The notes: generated by a model not told the origin, from the sequence alone. 8,400 nucleotides of DNA from DASWHF01 sp036393295 (GCA_036393295.1 DASWHF010000138.1:1-8400), one strand, 5' to 3'. Shown: positions 1-8,271, counted from the first letter of the stretch. Numbers and translations are program-made.

Positions 1-93
1 CTTGCATCTGGCCTTGCATCTGGCCTTGCATCTGGCCTTGCATCTGGCCTTGCATCTGGCCTTGCATCTGGCCTTGCATCTGGCCTTGCATCT
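1..93. repeat. 12-bp tandem repeat array, cut by window edge
   Basis: The unit CTTGCATCTGGC is repeated without a mismatch seven times (1-84), followed by nine bases of an eighth copy (85-93). The array begins at base 1, so its true length is unknown. The unit length is a multiple of three and none of the six frames has a stop codon: plus-strand frames read LASG, LHLA or CIWP repeats, and minus-strand frames read QMQG, PDAR or ARCK repeats. It could therefore be intergenic or the edge of a repeat-bearing coding region outside the window. It lies downstream of mtnA. Confidence 0.97.
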
Positions 94-117
94 TCTGTGG
101 CACGAATGACCAAGTCT

Positions 118-144
118 TTCCCCGTGTCCCCCGTGATCCCCGTG
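118..144. repeat. 9-bp short tandem repeat, three copies
   Basis: Three consecutive nonamers, TTCCCCGTG, TCCCCCGTG and ATCCCCGTG, differ only in their first two bases (CACGGGGA-type units on the minus strand). They lie between the 12-bp array and the end of mtnA. With that array they make most of the 182 bases downstream of mtnA low-complexity. I see no gene, and no convincing mtnA terminator: a 5-bp stem overlapping the stop codon (173-185) has no T-run. Three copies could arise by slippage, and a function is not evident. Confidence 0.7.
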
Positions 145-182
145 GCTAACGCATTTCCTCACGGCGCCTCGATCGTTGAGGA

Positions 183-1262
<1,080 letters not shown>

Positions 1263-1292
1263 GGGTCGTTGCTCTCGCCGTGCAACATACAG

Positions 1293-1336
1293 GAAAAAAG
1301 GCCCCGGGCGAAGCAGCGAAGACTCAGCGCCCGGGC
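1293..1336 (-). terminator. Rho-independent terminator of yheS
   Basis: CCCGGGCG (1303-1310) and CGCCCGGG (1328-1335) form a perfect 8-bp G+C stem around a 17-base loop. Read on the minus strand, the stem is followed after two or three bases by six T residues (1294-1299). It lies 19 bases past the yheS stop and about 30 bases before the mtnA ATG. It should end yheS transcription, and could act as an attenuator if some mtnA mRNA starts upstream. The loop is longer than usual. Confidence 0.75.
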
Positions 1337-1354
1337 ACGAAAAATCCCACGGAT

Positions 1355-3256
1355 TCAACCCGCCGCGGAGTTCTGGAATTTCTCCATTTCCTCGTGGGCC
1401 TCCAGCCATTGCGCCTCATGCGCCTGCTGTTGCCGGTTGAGCTCGGCCTGGCGGGCGAGCAATGTCTTCAACTCGGCCTTGTTGCGCTCCTCATAAAGGG
1501 CGCTGTCGGCCAATCGACGCTGCAGCTCGGCCTGTTGCGCGGCCAGGGCTGCGAGTTGTTGTTCGAGCGCTTTCACCTTGTTGCGCAGCGGTTGCAGCAG
1601 GCGACGCTGTTCGGCGGCGTTCTGGCGCTGCCGCTTTCTGCTGACGTCGGGCTCGGACGCGGGGCGGTTCGCCGGCGGCGTGTCCCGGTCCTGCTGTCGC
1701 ACCCACTGCCGGTAGTCGTCGAGGTCGCCGGCAAACGGCGTGACCCGCCGGTCGGCGACCAGCCACAGGGCATCGGCGACGCTGCGCAGCAGATGCCGGT
1801 CATGCGAGACCACCACCATCGCCCCCATGAAGTCCTGCAGGGCCATGGTCAGGGCATGGCGCATCTCGAGGTCCAGGTGATTGGTGGGCTCGTCGAGCAG
1901 CAGCAGGTTGGGCTTCTGATGGACGATCATGGCCAGCACCAGGCGCGCTTTCTCCCCGCCGGAGAACGGCGCCACCGGGCTGATCGCCATGTCGTTGCCG
2001 AAGCCGAAGCCGCCGAGGAAACTGCGCAGGACCTGCTCGGTGGCGCCGGGATCGAGCCGTTGCAGGTGCAGCAAGGGACTGGCCTGCGGGTCGAGTTGTT
2101 CGAGCTGATGCTGGGCGAAATACCCGATGCGCATGCCCCGGGCCACCGTGCATTCGCCGTGCGCGGGTGTCAACTCGCCGGCCAGCAGCCGGATCAGGGT
2201 GGATTTGCCGGCGCCGTTGTGACCCAGCAGGCCGATGCGGTCGCCCTGGCCGATGGTCAGCTTGATCCGGTCCAGGACCAGGTCCCCGCCATAGCCGACC
2301 CCGACCTCGTCCAGCGTCAACAGCGGGTCGGGTACGCTCTGCGCACGGCGAAACTCGAAGTGAAACGGCGAGTCGACATGCGCTGAGCTGATCAGCTCCA
2401 TGCGCTCCAGCGCCTTGAGCCGGCTCTGCGCCTGGCGCGCCTTGGTGGCCTGGGCGCGAAACCGATCGACATACTTGCGGATGTGGGCGATTTCGCGCTG
2501 CTGCTTCGCATACGCCGCCTGCTGGCCGGCCAGTTGCTCCGCGCGGCGGATCTCGAACGCGGAGTAATTGCCGGTGTACAAGGTCAGCCGGCCGTGCTCG
2601 ATATGGGCGATATGGCTGGCGACCCGGTCGAGAAAGTCGCGATCGTGGGAGATCAGCAGCAGCGTGCCGGAATAGGCGCGCAGCCAGTCCTCCAGCCACA
2701 GCACCGCTTCCAGGTCCAGATGATTGGTCGGCTCGTCGAGCAGCAGCAGGTCCGAGCGGCACATCAGCGCCTGCGCCAGGTTCAGGCGCATGCGCCAGCC
2801 GCCGGAGAAGGCCGGCACCGGCGTGCGCTCCTGCGCGGCGCTGAAGCCCAGCCCGTGCAGCAGCTTGCCGGCGCGGCTGGCGGCGCGGTAGCCGTCGATG
2901 GCCTCCAGGTCGGCGTGCAGGTGCGCGAGCCTTTCCCCTTCGTGTCGTTGCTCGGCATCACGGATATGCGCCTCGATCTGCCGCAACGGGCGGTCGCCGT
3001 CCATGACATAGTCCAGCGCGCTCCGGTCCACCGCCGGGGTTTCCTGGGCGACATGGGCGATGACGGTGCCGGGCGGCAGCGAGAAGTCGCCGGCATCCGC
3101 GTGCAGCTCGTTGCGGATCAGCGCGAACAGGCTCGACTTGCCGACGCCGTTGGCGCCGGTCACGCCGATCTTCTGCCCGGCATGCAGGGTGCACGTGACG
3201 TCGTGCAATAACTCGCGCGGACCGCGGCGCAGGGACAGGTGGGAGAAGTTCAACAT
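1355..3256 (-). CDS. yheS: ABC-F family ATPase YheS
   Basis: This is a soluble twin-ATPase ABC-F protein, a class that binds the ribosomal E site and acts on translation rather than transport. The 633 residues are close to E. coli YheS (about 637 from memory) and collinear with it, including the opening (FSHLSLRRG) and the unusual first signature FSGGWRMRLNLAQAL. Domain 1 has Walker A GANGVGKS at 34-41, the signature at 150-154, Walker B LLLLDEPTNHLDL at 170-182 and His204. The inter-domain linker that contacts P-site tRNA spans about 225-300. Domain 2 has Walker A GHNGAGKS at 345-352, signature FSGGEKARL from 431, Walker B at 451-463 and His485. A charged coiled-coil tail covers about 540-627. 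Both catalytic glutamates (175 and 456) are present. No Shine-Dalgarno motif precedes the ATG. The gene lies 78 bp after the cyclase on the same strand. Confidence 0.95.
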   Translation of the reverse strand: MLNFSHLSLRRGPRELLHDVTCTLHAGQKIGVTGANGVGKSSLFALIRNELHADAGDFSLPPGTVIAHVAQETPAVDRSALDYVMDGDRPLRQIEAHIRDAEQRHEGERLAHLHADLEAIDGYRAASRAGKLLHGLGFSAAQERTPVPAFSGGWRMRLNLAQALMCRSDLLLLDEPTNHLDLEAVLWLEDWLRAYSGTLLLISHDRDFLDRVASHIAHIEHGRLTLYTGNYSAFEIRRAEQLAGQQAAYAKQQREIAHIRKYVDRFRAQATKARQAQSRLKALERMELISSAHVDSPFHFEFRRAQSVPDPLLTLDEVGVGYGGDLVLDRIKLTIGQGDRIGLLGHNGAGKSTLIRLLAGELTPAHGECTVARGMRIGYFAQHQLEQLDPQASPLLHLQRLDPGATEQVLRSFLGGFGFGNDMAISPVAPFSGGEKARLVLAMIVHQKPNLLLLDEPTNHLDLEMRHALTMALQDFMGAMVVVSHDRHLLRSVADALWLVADRRVTPFAGDLDDYRQWVRQQDRDTPPANRPASEPDVSRKRQRQNAAEQRRLLQPLRNKVKALEQQLAALAAQQAELQRRLADSALYEERNKAELKTLLARQAELNRQQQAHEAQWLEAHEEMEKFQNSAAG

Positions 3257-3264
3257 CGGGCGAC

Positions 3265-3270
3265 AGTGTA
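3265..3270 (-). promoter_or_regulatory. Candidate -10 box of yheS
   Basis: TACACT on the minus strand (4 of 6 to TATAAT) ends only 8 bases before the yheS ATG, which would place transcription start within about three bases of the start codon. I see no good -35 hexamer at the usual distance. The absence of a ribosome binding site fits a leaderless or nearly leaderless mRNA. This rests on base composition alone. Confidence 0.35.
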
Positions 3271-3301
3271 GCAGAGCCCGGCGGGTCGCAGCAGGCGGGT
3301 C

Positions 3302-3321
3302 GACCGGCGATTACGCCGGCC
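3302..3321 (-). other. Hairpin between the cyclase gene and yheS
   Basis: On the minus strand CCGGCG, loop TAAT, CGCCGG forms a 6-bp stem, extendable to 8 bp with one G-U pair. It begins 13 bases past the cyclase stop codon. There is no T-run, so it is not a standard intrinsic terminator. It may protect the 3' end, or be chance in G+C-rich DNA. Confidence 0.4.
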
Positions 3322-3334
3322 GGCTGGCTCCGGC

Positions 3335-4939
3335 TCAGGCCGCGCGCCTGACTTGGTTGCGGCCGGCCTCTTTCGCCTGGTACATCGCGCGGTCGGCCGT
3401 CGCCACCAAAACCTCGCCCGAGGTCCCGGGACTCGGAACCGCGCTCGCCACGCCCAGGCTCACGGTGACAAAACGGCCGGTGCCGCGGTTCACCAGGTGC
3501 GAGTCTTCCACCGCTTCACGCAGGCGTTCGGCCACCATGGTCGCGCCGTCCATGTCCGTGCCCGGGAGGATGGCGATGAACTCCTCGCCGCCGTAACGCG
3601 CCAGGAAGTCCGCCGGACGGCGCACCGCCTGATTGAGGGCCTGCGCCACCCGCTTCAGGCAATCATCGCCGGCGAGATGGCCGTCGCTGTCGTTCAGCAA
3701 CTTGAAGTGGTCGATGTCGATCATGACGATCGACAGCGGCGCCCGTTCGCGCGCGGCCCGCGCCCACTCGCGCGCCAGCGTCTCCTCGAACAGGCGATGA
3801 TTGGCGACGCCGGTGAGGCCGTCCTGGGTCGAAAGCCGCTGCAGCTCGATATTCGACTTCTCCAGGCTCAGCGTCACCTCCTTGAGGTAGCGGTTCAGGC
3901 GCCGGATGTAGAGGATGTTGGCAACCATCAACGCCATCGCCAAAATCAGCACCAGAATCCACGGCCAGTAGTGGCGCACGACGTCGACGAAACTCACCTT
4001 GCCCAGGTCCTTATAGGGACCTACGCGCAGTGCTTTGAAGAGCTCATGGACCGGCGTGTAGTCGCGTGGCACCGTCCAGCCGGCCGATTGACTCGTCCGG
4101 GCCGCGCGGCTGTCCGGCGGCAGGCTCAAGAGCGCGACCGCGACCTTTTGCGCCAGTTCCTCGGAGACGTGTTTGAGGCGCGCGAAGGCCCACTCCGGAT
4201 ACAGGCGCGTGCTGATCAGGAAGGGAAAGTCTTCGTGCCGGCGCGCACCGATCACCTTGAACTGCGCGAGATCGATTTTGCCCTCGGCCGCCATGCGCTC
4301 CAGGGTATCGGTCCGGACCGTACCGGCATCCACCTTCGCGTCGCGCACCGCATAGACAATGGTGTCCTGCGGCAGACCCGCGAATTCCAGACGCTCGAAA
4401 TGCTTGAACGGATCCACGCCGGCGTTTTGCAACTCGAGCCACGCCATCTGGAAACCACCGAACGTCCCTTGCCCCACCCCCATGAACGACTTGCCCTTCA
4501 GGTTCGCGAGGGTACGGATGTCGTCGCGGTCGGCGCGGGTGAAGATGACCGCGCCGAATTCGGTATAGGGCCTACCCTGCCGGAGGTTGCGCAAGGTGAG
4601 CATGCGCGTCACGCCGTATTGCGACTCGAGCCCGACGTAGGAGCCGGGATTGGTGAGCACGAAGTCCACCTGCTGCTCCGCCACCGCCGGACCGAGGGTC
4701 TTGTTCATCAGCGGCACGATGACGAAACGGTGCGAGGGTATCGCGCGCGTGAGATAGTCCGCGGTGGCCTGCCAGCTGTCGAGCGCCGCCTGGTCGCCGC
4801 GGTGGGCGAGCACGGCGATCCGGACCTCCGTTGTGTGCGCCGCCGCGTCGCCGGCCGGCAACGCGCACACCGCCAGCGCCGCCACGAGCATCAGGCCGGC
4901 GCGGATCCTATTGCTCGATGTGGCCATGTTATTCAGCAT
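3335..4939 (-). CDS. Diguanylate cyclase with periplasmic PhnD-like sensor domain
   Basis: This predicted inner-membrane sensor makes c-di-GMP from two GTP. In the 534-residue version, residues 1-34 are a signal peptide or anchor (hydrophobic from about 15, possible cleavage after AGDAAA). Residues 36-300 resemble the phosphonate/phosphate-type solute-binding fold (PhnD-like), with VDFVLTNPGSYVGL at 91-104 and VDAGTVRTDTLERM at 203-216. A transmembrane helix at about 325-345 (PWILVLILAMALMVANILY) and a short helical linker lead to the GGDEF domain (371-534). That domain has DGLTGVANH at 373-381, Asp408, the active-site variant GGEEF at 450-454 and an intact inhibitory RxxD site (RPAD, 441-444), so an active, product-inhibited enzyme is expected. 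The ligand is unknown; the fold also senses non-phosphonate ligands. The start is uncertain: GAGG lies just before Met1, while Met5 (4927) is an equally good start. Upstream in-frame codons to 5020 look non-coding. Confidence 0.9.
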   Translation of the reverse strand: MLNNMATSSNRIRAGLMLVAALAVCALPAGDAAAHTTEVRIAVLAHRGDQAALDSWQATADYLTRAIPSHRFVIVPLMNKTLGPAVAEQQVDFVLTNPGSYVGLESQYGVTRMLTLRNLRQGRPYTEFGAVIFTRADRDDIRTLANLKGKSFMGVGQGTFGGFQMAWLELQNAGVDPFKHFERLEFAGLPQDTIVYAVRDAKVDAGTVRTDTLERMAAEGKIDLAQFKVIGARRHEDFPFLISTRLYPEWAFARLKHVSEELAQKVAVALLSLPPDSRAARTSQSAGWTVPRDYTPVHELFKALRVGPYKDLGKVSFVDVVRHYWPWILVLILAMALMVANILYIRRLNRYLKEVTLSLEKSNIELQRLSTQDGLTGVANHRLFEETLAREWARAARERAPLSIVMIDIDHFKLLNDSDGHLAGDDCLKRVAQALNQAVRRPADFLARYGGEEFIAILPGTDMDGATMVAERLREAVEDSHLVNRGTGRFVTVSLGVASAVPSPGTSGEVLVATADRAMYQAKEAGRNQVRRAA

Positions 4940-5028
4940 GCCCTCATATATGCGACTTTCATGCCAACGCAAAGGCATGCTGGCACCATACGTGGGCTGG
5001 GTTTTCCTGCGAGCGACCAATTTCCTCG

Positions 5029-5034
5029 GTTATA
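5029..5034 (-). promoter_or_regulatory. Weak candidate -10 box for the cyclase gene
   Basis: TATAAC on the minus strand matches TATAAT at five of six positions and would give a leader of roughly 80 bases before the cyclase start. No -35 match is present 17 bases upstream. A second AT-rich stretch, TATATG at 4949 down to 4944, lies immediately before the start codon and is an alternative. Confidence 0.25.
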
Positions 5035-5111
5035 GACCTGCCGCATCGGGGCGGCGCGAACCGCCGGAGCGCGGAAATGCGAGCGCGCCGGTGGCCTTGG
5101 CGCCGTTGCAT

Positions 5112-5130
5112 CGGGGGTCGACGATCCCGG
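5112..5130. promoter_or_regulatory. Imperfect 19-bp palindrome, possible TetR operator
   Basis: The sequence CGGGGGTCGACGATCCCGG has 7 of 9 complementary arm positions around a central A, with one of the two mismatches a G/T pair. It lies in the region between the minus-strand cyclase and plus-strand TetR genes, 15 bases before the proposed -35 box of the TetR gene. TetR-family operators are typically imperfect palindromes of about this size close to their own promoter. The site is G+C-rich, so chance is a real alternative. Confidence 0.25.
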
Positions 5131-5145
5131 CCGGCACCGCGGCGC

Positions 5146-5174
5146 TTAACCCCGCCCCGCGGCGCGCGTAGAAT
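5146..5174 (+). promoter_or_regulatory. Sigma70-type promoter of the TetR gene
   Basis: TTAACC (5146-5151, four of six to TTGACA), a 17-bp spacer and TAGAAT (5169-5174, five of six to TATAAT) give the best promoter match I noticed in the window. Transcription would start near 5181, leaving about 26 bases before the ATG at 5207 with GGAGG in between. It should drive both the TetR gene and the YdjM-family gene. Confidence 0.55.
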
Positions 5175-5206
5175 GGAGGGCCAAGCCCACCATGGAGGAC
5201 CCCGCC

Positions 5207-5851
5207 ATGGCCCGCAAGCCCGCATCGCCGCCGCCTTCCGCCGACGCCGCGCGCATCCTCGACGCCGCCATCGAGCTGGCCGAGGCCGGATCCTGGGAGG
5301 CCGTGCGGCTCCACGACGTCGCACAGACCCTGGGGATCGGCCTCGAGGACATCGGCGCCCACTACCGCGAGAAGGAAGACCTGGTCGAGGCCTGGTTCGA
5401 TCGCGCCGACCGCGCCATGCTGCTCGACGCCGCGACACCCGAGTTCACAGCACTCGGCACGCGCGAGCGCCTGGCGCGCGCGATCTTCGCCTGGCTCGAA
5501 CCGCTGGCGGCGCACCGGCGCGTGACGCGCGAGATGATCATCAACAAGCTCGAGCCCGGCCACCTGCACTTTCAGATCCCGGCCCTGCTGCGCATCAGCC
5601 GCACCGTGCAATGGCTGCGCGAGGCCGCCGGCCGCGAGTCGACCTTCGTGTGGCGCGCCCTCGAGGAGACCGCGACCACGGCGATCTTCGTCGCCACCTT
5701 CTGCGGCTGGCTGTACGACGATTCCGGGAACGCCGCGCGCAGCCGCGCCTTCCTCGACCGGCGCCTGCGTTGCGCGGAAACGTTCGCGCACCGCGTCTAC
5801 GGCGCCGGCCGCAAGCCGGCGCCCCCCGGGCACGACGCCCCGCGCCCCTGA
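5207..5851 (+). CDS. TetR-type regulator with COQ9-like C-terminal part
   Basis: The 214-residue product has a TetR-type N-terminal DNA-binding domain: helix 1 ILDAAIELAEAG at 17-28, helix 2 around RLHDVAQTLG at 34-43, recognition helix GLEDIGAHY at 45-53, then the family-typical YREKEDLVEAW at 53-63. Beyond it, the pattern DRADRAML (65-72), RERLARAIFAWLEPLAAHRR (86-105) and WLREAAGREST (136-146) leading to AFLDRRL (181-187) recalls COQ9, which shares the TetR fold. I therefore read it as a TetR/COQ9-related protein, most likely a regulator because the helix-turn-helix looks complete; a lipid-binding role is the alternative. The start at 5207 is preferred because GGAGG sits 8 bases upstream (5194-5198). 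The ATG at 5192 would begin only about 11 bases after the predicted transcript start. The tail from about 200 is proline-rich and probably disordered. The inducer is unknown. Confidence 0.85.
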   Translation: MARKPASPPPSADAARILDAAIELAEAGSWEAVRLHDVAQTLGIGLEDIGAHYREKEDLVEAWFDRADRAMLLDAATPEFTALGTRERLARAIFAWLEPLAAHRRVTREMIINKLEPGHLHFQIPALLRISRTVQWLREAAGRESTFVWRALEETATTAIFVATFCGWLYDDSGNAARSRAFLDRRLRCAETFAHRVYGAGRKPAPPGHDAPRP

Positions 5852-5866
5852 GCGCGGCCAGCCGGC

Positions 5867-6886
5867 ATGGACACCCTGACCCATGCGCTGAGCGGCGCGC
5901 TGGTCGCGCGGCTGCTGCCCGCCACCGCGGACCGTCCGGCGCTCAGCCGGCGCGCGGCGCTCGCGGCCGGCGCGGGCGCGGCGGTGTTTCCCGATATCGA
6001 CTTCGCGTTGCGGCTGATCGACACCCTCATCTATCTCAACCACCACCAGGGCCTCACCCACTCCTTGCTGCTGTGGCCGGTGTGGACCGTGCTGCTGGCC
6101 TGGGGATTTTCGCGCCTGTCGCGCGGGCGTTACCGGTGGCGCGCCTTCCTGCCGCCGGTGGCCGGCGGGCTCGCGGCGCACCTGCTCGGCGATCTCGTCA
6201 CCGCCTACGGGATTCAACTTTTCGCGCCGCTGTCGGCGCAGCGCTATGCCGCCGACCTGGTGTTCCTCTTCGACGCGGCGATCACTGTGATTCTCATCGC
6301 CGGCCTGGCGGCCGCCTGGCGCTGGCCGGCGCGGCGCGCCATCGCGATGGGCACGCTGGTCGCGCTGCTGCTCTACCTCGGCGCCGCCGCCGGGCTGCAG
6401 CAGCGCGCGCTCGGCCTGGCCGGCGACTATGCCGAGGCGAAGCTCGCGAATGTCGAACGGGTGAGCGCCCTGCCGCAGCCGCCGTCGGTCTTCCATTGGC
6501 TGCTCATTGCAGGCGACACCGGGCATTACCACGTGGCCCGCGTCAATCTCGCCAGGCAAACGGGCACCACGCTCGAGCCTGAGACCACGATCGCCGGCCG
6601 TTACCTGGCGGCGTTCCACCCGCCCGGGCAGCTCGACTGGCAACGCGAAGCCGCGGCCGCCGGCGAGGCCTGGGAATCGCCGGCCCTGGCGCCGGTGCGC
6701 CGGTTCATGCGCTATCCGGTGGTCGACCGCGAAGCGCCCGGCCCCGGTGAGCACTGCCGGCGTTTCGTCGACCTGCGCTTCACCCTGCCGGCGCTGACCG
6801 CATCGTTCCGCTACGGCGCGTGCCGCGCCGGCGACGGCGAGCCCTGGCGGCTCACCCGCTGGCGCGGCGCCTTCTATATAGACTGA
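5867..6886 (+). CDS. YdjM-family metal-dependent inner-membrane hydrolase (putative)
   Basis: The 339-residue membrane protein has the YdjM/DUF457 pattern: opening MDTLTHALSGA with His6, FPDIDF at 41-46, HHQGLTHS at 59-66 and AHLLGDLVTAYG at 104-115. These His and Asp residues are thought to bind metal, but a substrate for the family is not established as far as I know. Hydrophobic segments lie near 66-82, 93-110, 128-150 and 157-178. About 160 further residues (180-339) form a soluble C-terminal part absent from the shorter E. coli YdjM (about 196 residues, from memory). It starts 15 bp after the TetR-type gene, without a clear ribosome binding site, so co-transcription and translational coupling are likely. 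E. coli ydjM is LexA-controlled, but I noticed no LexA-like box upstream here. The start is secure because the THALSG motif begins at residue 5. Confidence 0.85.
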   Translation: MDTLTHALSGALVARLLPATADRPALSRRAALAAGAGAAVFPDIDFALRLIDTLIYLNHHQGLTHSLLLWPVWTVLLAWGFSRLSRGRYRWRAFLPPVAGGLAAHLLGDLVTAYGIQLFAPLSAQRYAADLVFLFDAAITVILIAGLAAAWRWPARRAIAMGTLVALLLYLGAAAGLQQRALGLAGDYAEAKLANVERVSALPQPPSVFHWLLIAGDTGHYHVARVNLARQTGTTLEPETTIAGRYLAAFHPPGQLDWQREAAAAGEAWESPALAPVRRFMRYPVVDREAPGPGEHCRRFVDLRFTLPALTASFRYGACRAGDGEPWRLTRWRGAFYID

Positions 6887-6894
6887 CGCGGCAT

Positions 6895-6913
6895 GGCCGC
6901 CCCGGCGGCCTTT
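6895..6913 (+). terminator. Weak hairpin terminator after the YdjM-family gene
   Basis: GGCCGCC (6895-6901) and GGCGGCC (6904-6910) are perfect inverted repeats two bases apart, so a 6-bp stem with a 4-base loop is realistic, and TTT follows. It begins 9 bases past the stop codon of the upstream gene and just before the mtaD -10 box. The T-run is short, so termination may be partial. Confidence 0.4.
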
Positions 6914-6916
6914 CGG

Positions 6917-6922
6917 TATACT
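6917..6922 (+). promoter_or_regulatory. Candidate -10 box of mtaD
   Basis: TATACT matches TATAAT at five of six positions and ends 11 bases before the mtaD ATG, giving a leader of about five bases or fewer. No clear -35 hexamer is found 16-18 bases upstream, where the hairpin lies. The short gap contains no Shine-Dalgarno motif. Confidence 0.45.
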
Positions 6923-6933
6923 GCCGAGCCACC

Positions 6934-8255
6934 ATGAGCAGCGCGCGCGGCGAACCCGTCGATATCCTGATCCACGCCCGCTGGGTGATTCCAGTGGAGC
7001 CGGATGCCTGCCTCGACGGCCACAGCCTGGCGCTGCGCGACGGCCGGATCGTCGCCGTCGTACCGCGCGCCGAGGCCGAGTCGCGTTTTGCGGCGCGCGA
7101 GATCGTCGAGCTGCCGACCCACGCCCTGCTCCCCGGCCTGATCAACGCCCACACCCACGCCGCCATGAGCCTGTTCCGCGGGCTGGCCGACGACCTGCCG
7201 CTGATGGACTGGCTGCAGAACCACATCTGGCCGGCCGAGGGCAAGCATGTCTCGCCGGACTTCGTGCGCGACGGCGTGCGGCTCAGCGTCGCCGAGATGC
7301 TGCGTTCCGGCACCACTTGCTTCAGCGATATGTACTTCTATCCCGAGGACACGGCGCAGGTCGTGCACGAGGCCGGGATACGCGCCTGCGTCGGCATGAT
7401 CATGATCGATTTTCCGACCGGCTACGCCGGCAGCCCGGAGGAATACCTCGACAAGGGCCTCACGCTCCACGACCGCTGGCGCAATCATCCGCTGGTCCAC
7501 ACCAGCTTCGCGCCGCACGCGCCCTACACCGTGTCGGACGCGCCGCTGGAGAAGATCCGCACCGTGAACAACGAGCTCAACCGCCCGGTGCACATGCACG
7601 TGCACGAGACCGCCCACGAGGTCGACGAGGCCGTCGCCCGCACCGGCGAGCGCCCGCTCCAACGGCTGGAGCGCCTCGACCTGCTCAACCCGAACCTGGT
7701 CGCCGTGCACATGACCCAGCTCACGCCCGCGGAGATCGCCCGCGTCGCCGCGAGCGGCGCGCACGTGGTGCACTGCCCGGAATCCAACCTCAAGCTCGCC
7801 AGCGGCTTCTGCCCGGTGGCGGCGCTGCTCGCCGCCGGCGTCAACGTCGCGCTCGGCACCGACGGCGCCGCCAGCAATAACGATCTCGACATGCTCGGCG
7901 AGCTCAAGAGCGCCGCGCTGCTCGCCAAGGCGGTGAGCGGCGACGCGACCGCGCTCGGCGCCCACCGCGCGCTGCGCCTGGCGACCTTGAACGGCGCCCG
8001 CGCGCTCGGCCTCGAGGCCGAAACCGGCTCGCTGGTCCCCGGCAAATCGGCCGATCTCATCGCCATCGACCTGCACCGGCCCGCCACCCAGCCGGTCTAC
8101 GACCCAGCCTCGCAGGTCGTCTACGCCGCCGGCCGCGAGCAGGTCACCGACGTCTGGGTGGCGGGAAAACGGCTGCTGTCCGGGGGGCGACTCACGACGC
8201 TCGACGAGGAGGAAATCCTGCGACAGGCGGAATTGTGGAGGAGTAGAATAGAATC

Positions 8256-8271
<16 letters not shown>
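6934..8271 (+). CDS. mtaD: 5-methylthioadenosine/S-adenosylhomocysteine deaminase
   Basis: This cytosolic amidohydrolase removes ammonia from 5'-methylthioadenosine (and S-adenosylhomocysteine) to give the inosine derivative. It is the entry step of the salvage route in which methylthioinosine is then phosphorolysed and passed to MtnA. The 445 residues match the Pseudomonas aeruginosa enzyme PA3170 (about 444 from memory). The metal site is His73 and His75 in LINAHTHAAMSLFRG, His222 and catalytic Glu225 in HMHVHETAHEV, His259, and Asp310 in LGTDGAASNNDLDM. HCPESNLKLASG at 280-291 is also typical of the family. The N- and C-terminal beta strands of the composite domain are present. The frame extends upstream to 6820, but those codons overlap the YdjM-family gene; the ATG at 6934 begins the family's N-terminus. 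The last four residues (VASG) and the stop come from the repeat at the right end. Related TRZ/ATZ-type deaminases are the main alternative assignment. Confidence 0.9.

Noticed and set aside
1..93. CRISPR array or replication-origin iterons
   Set aside because: There are no spacers between units, and no replication initiator gene or AT-rich stretch is seen nearby.
1263..1409. 49-codon N-terminal extension of MtnA
   Set aside because: These codons cross the yheS terminator and overlap the yheS 3' end. The normal MtnA length and N-terminus fit the ATG at 1262.
1280..2386. 368-codon plus-strand frame antisense to yheS
   Set aside because: It mirrors a well-conserved ABC-F coding region and shows only Gln/Val/Gly/Arg-rich sequence without domains. 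It would also start inside the terminator hairpin region.
3353..5035. 560-codon open frame on the plus strand, antisense to the whole cyclase gene
   Set aside because: The cyclase reading on the minus strand has clear sensor, membrane and GGEEF motifs. The antisense frame is rich in Arg, His, Ala and Gly with no recognisable domain, as expected of stop-free antisense frames in G+C-rich genes.
4831..6582. 583-codon plus-strand frame across the TetR and YdjM-family genes
   Set aside because: It is extremely Arg/Ala/Pro-rich and overlaps two genes with conserved motifs in other frames.
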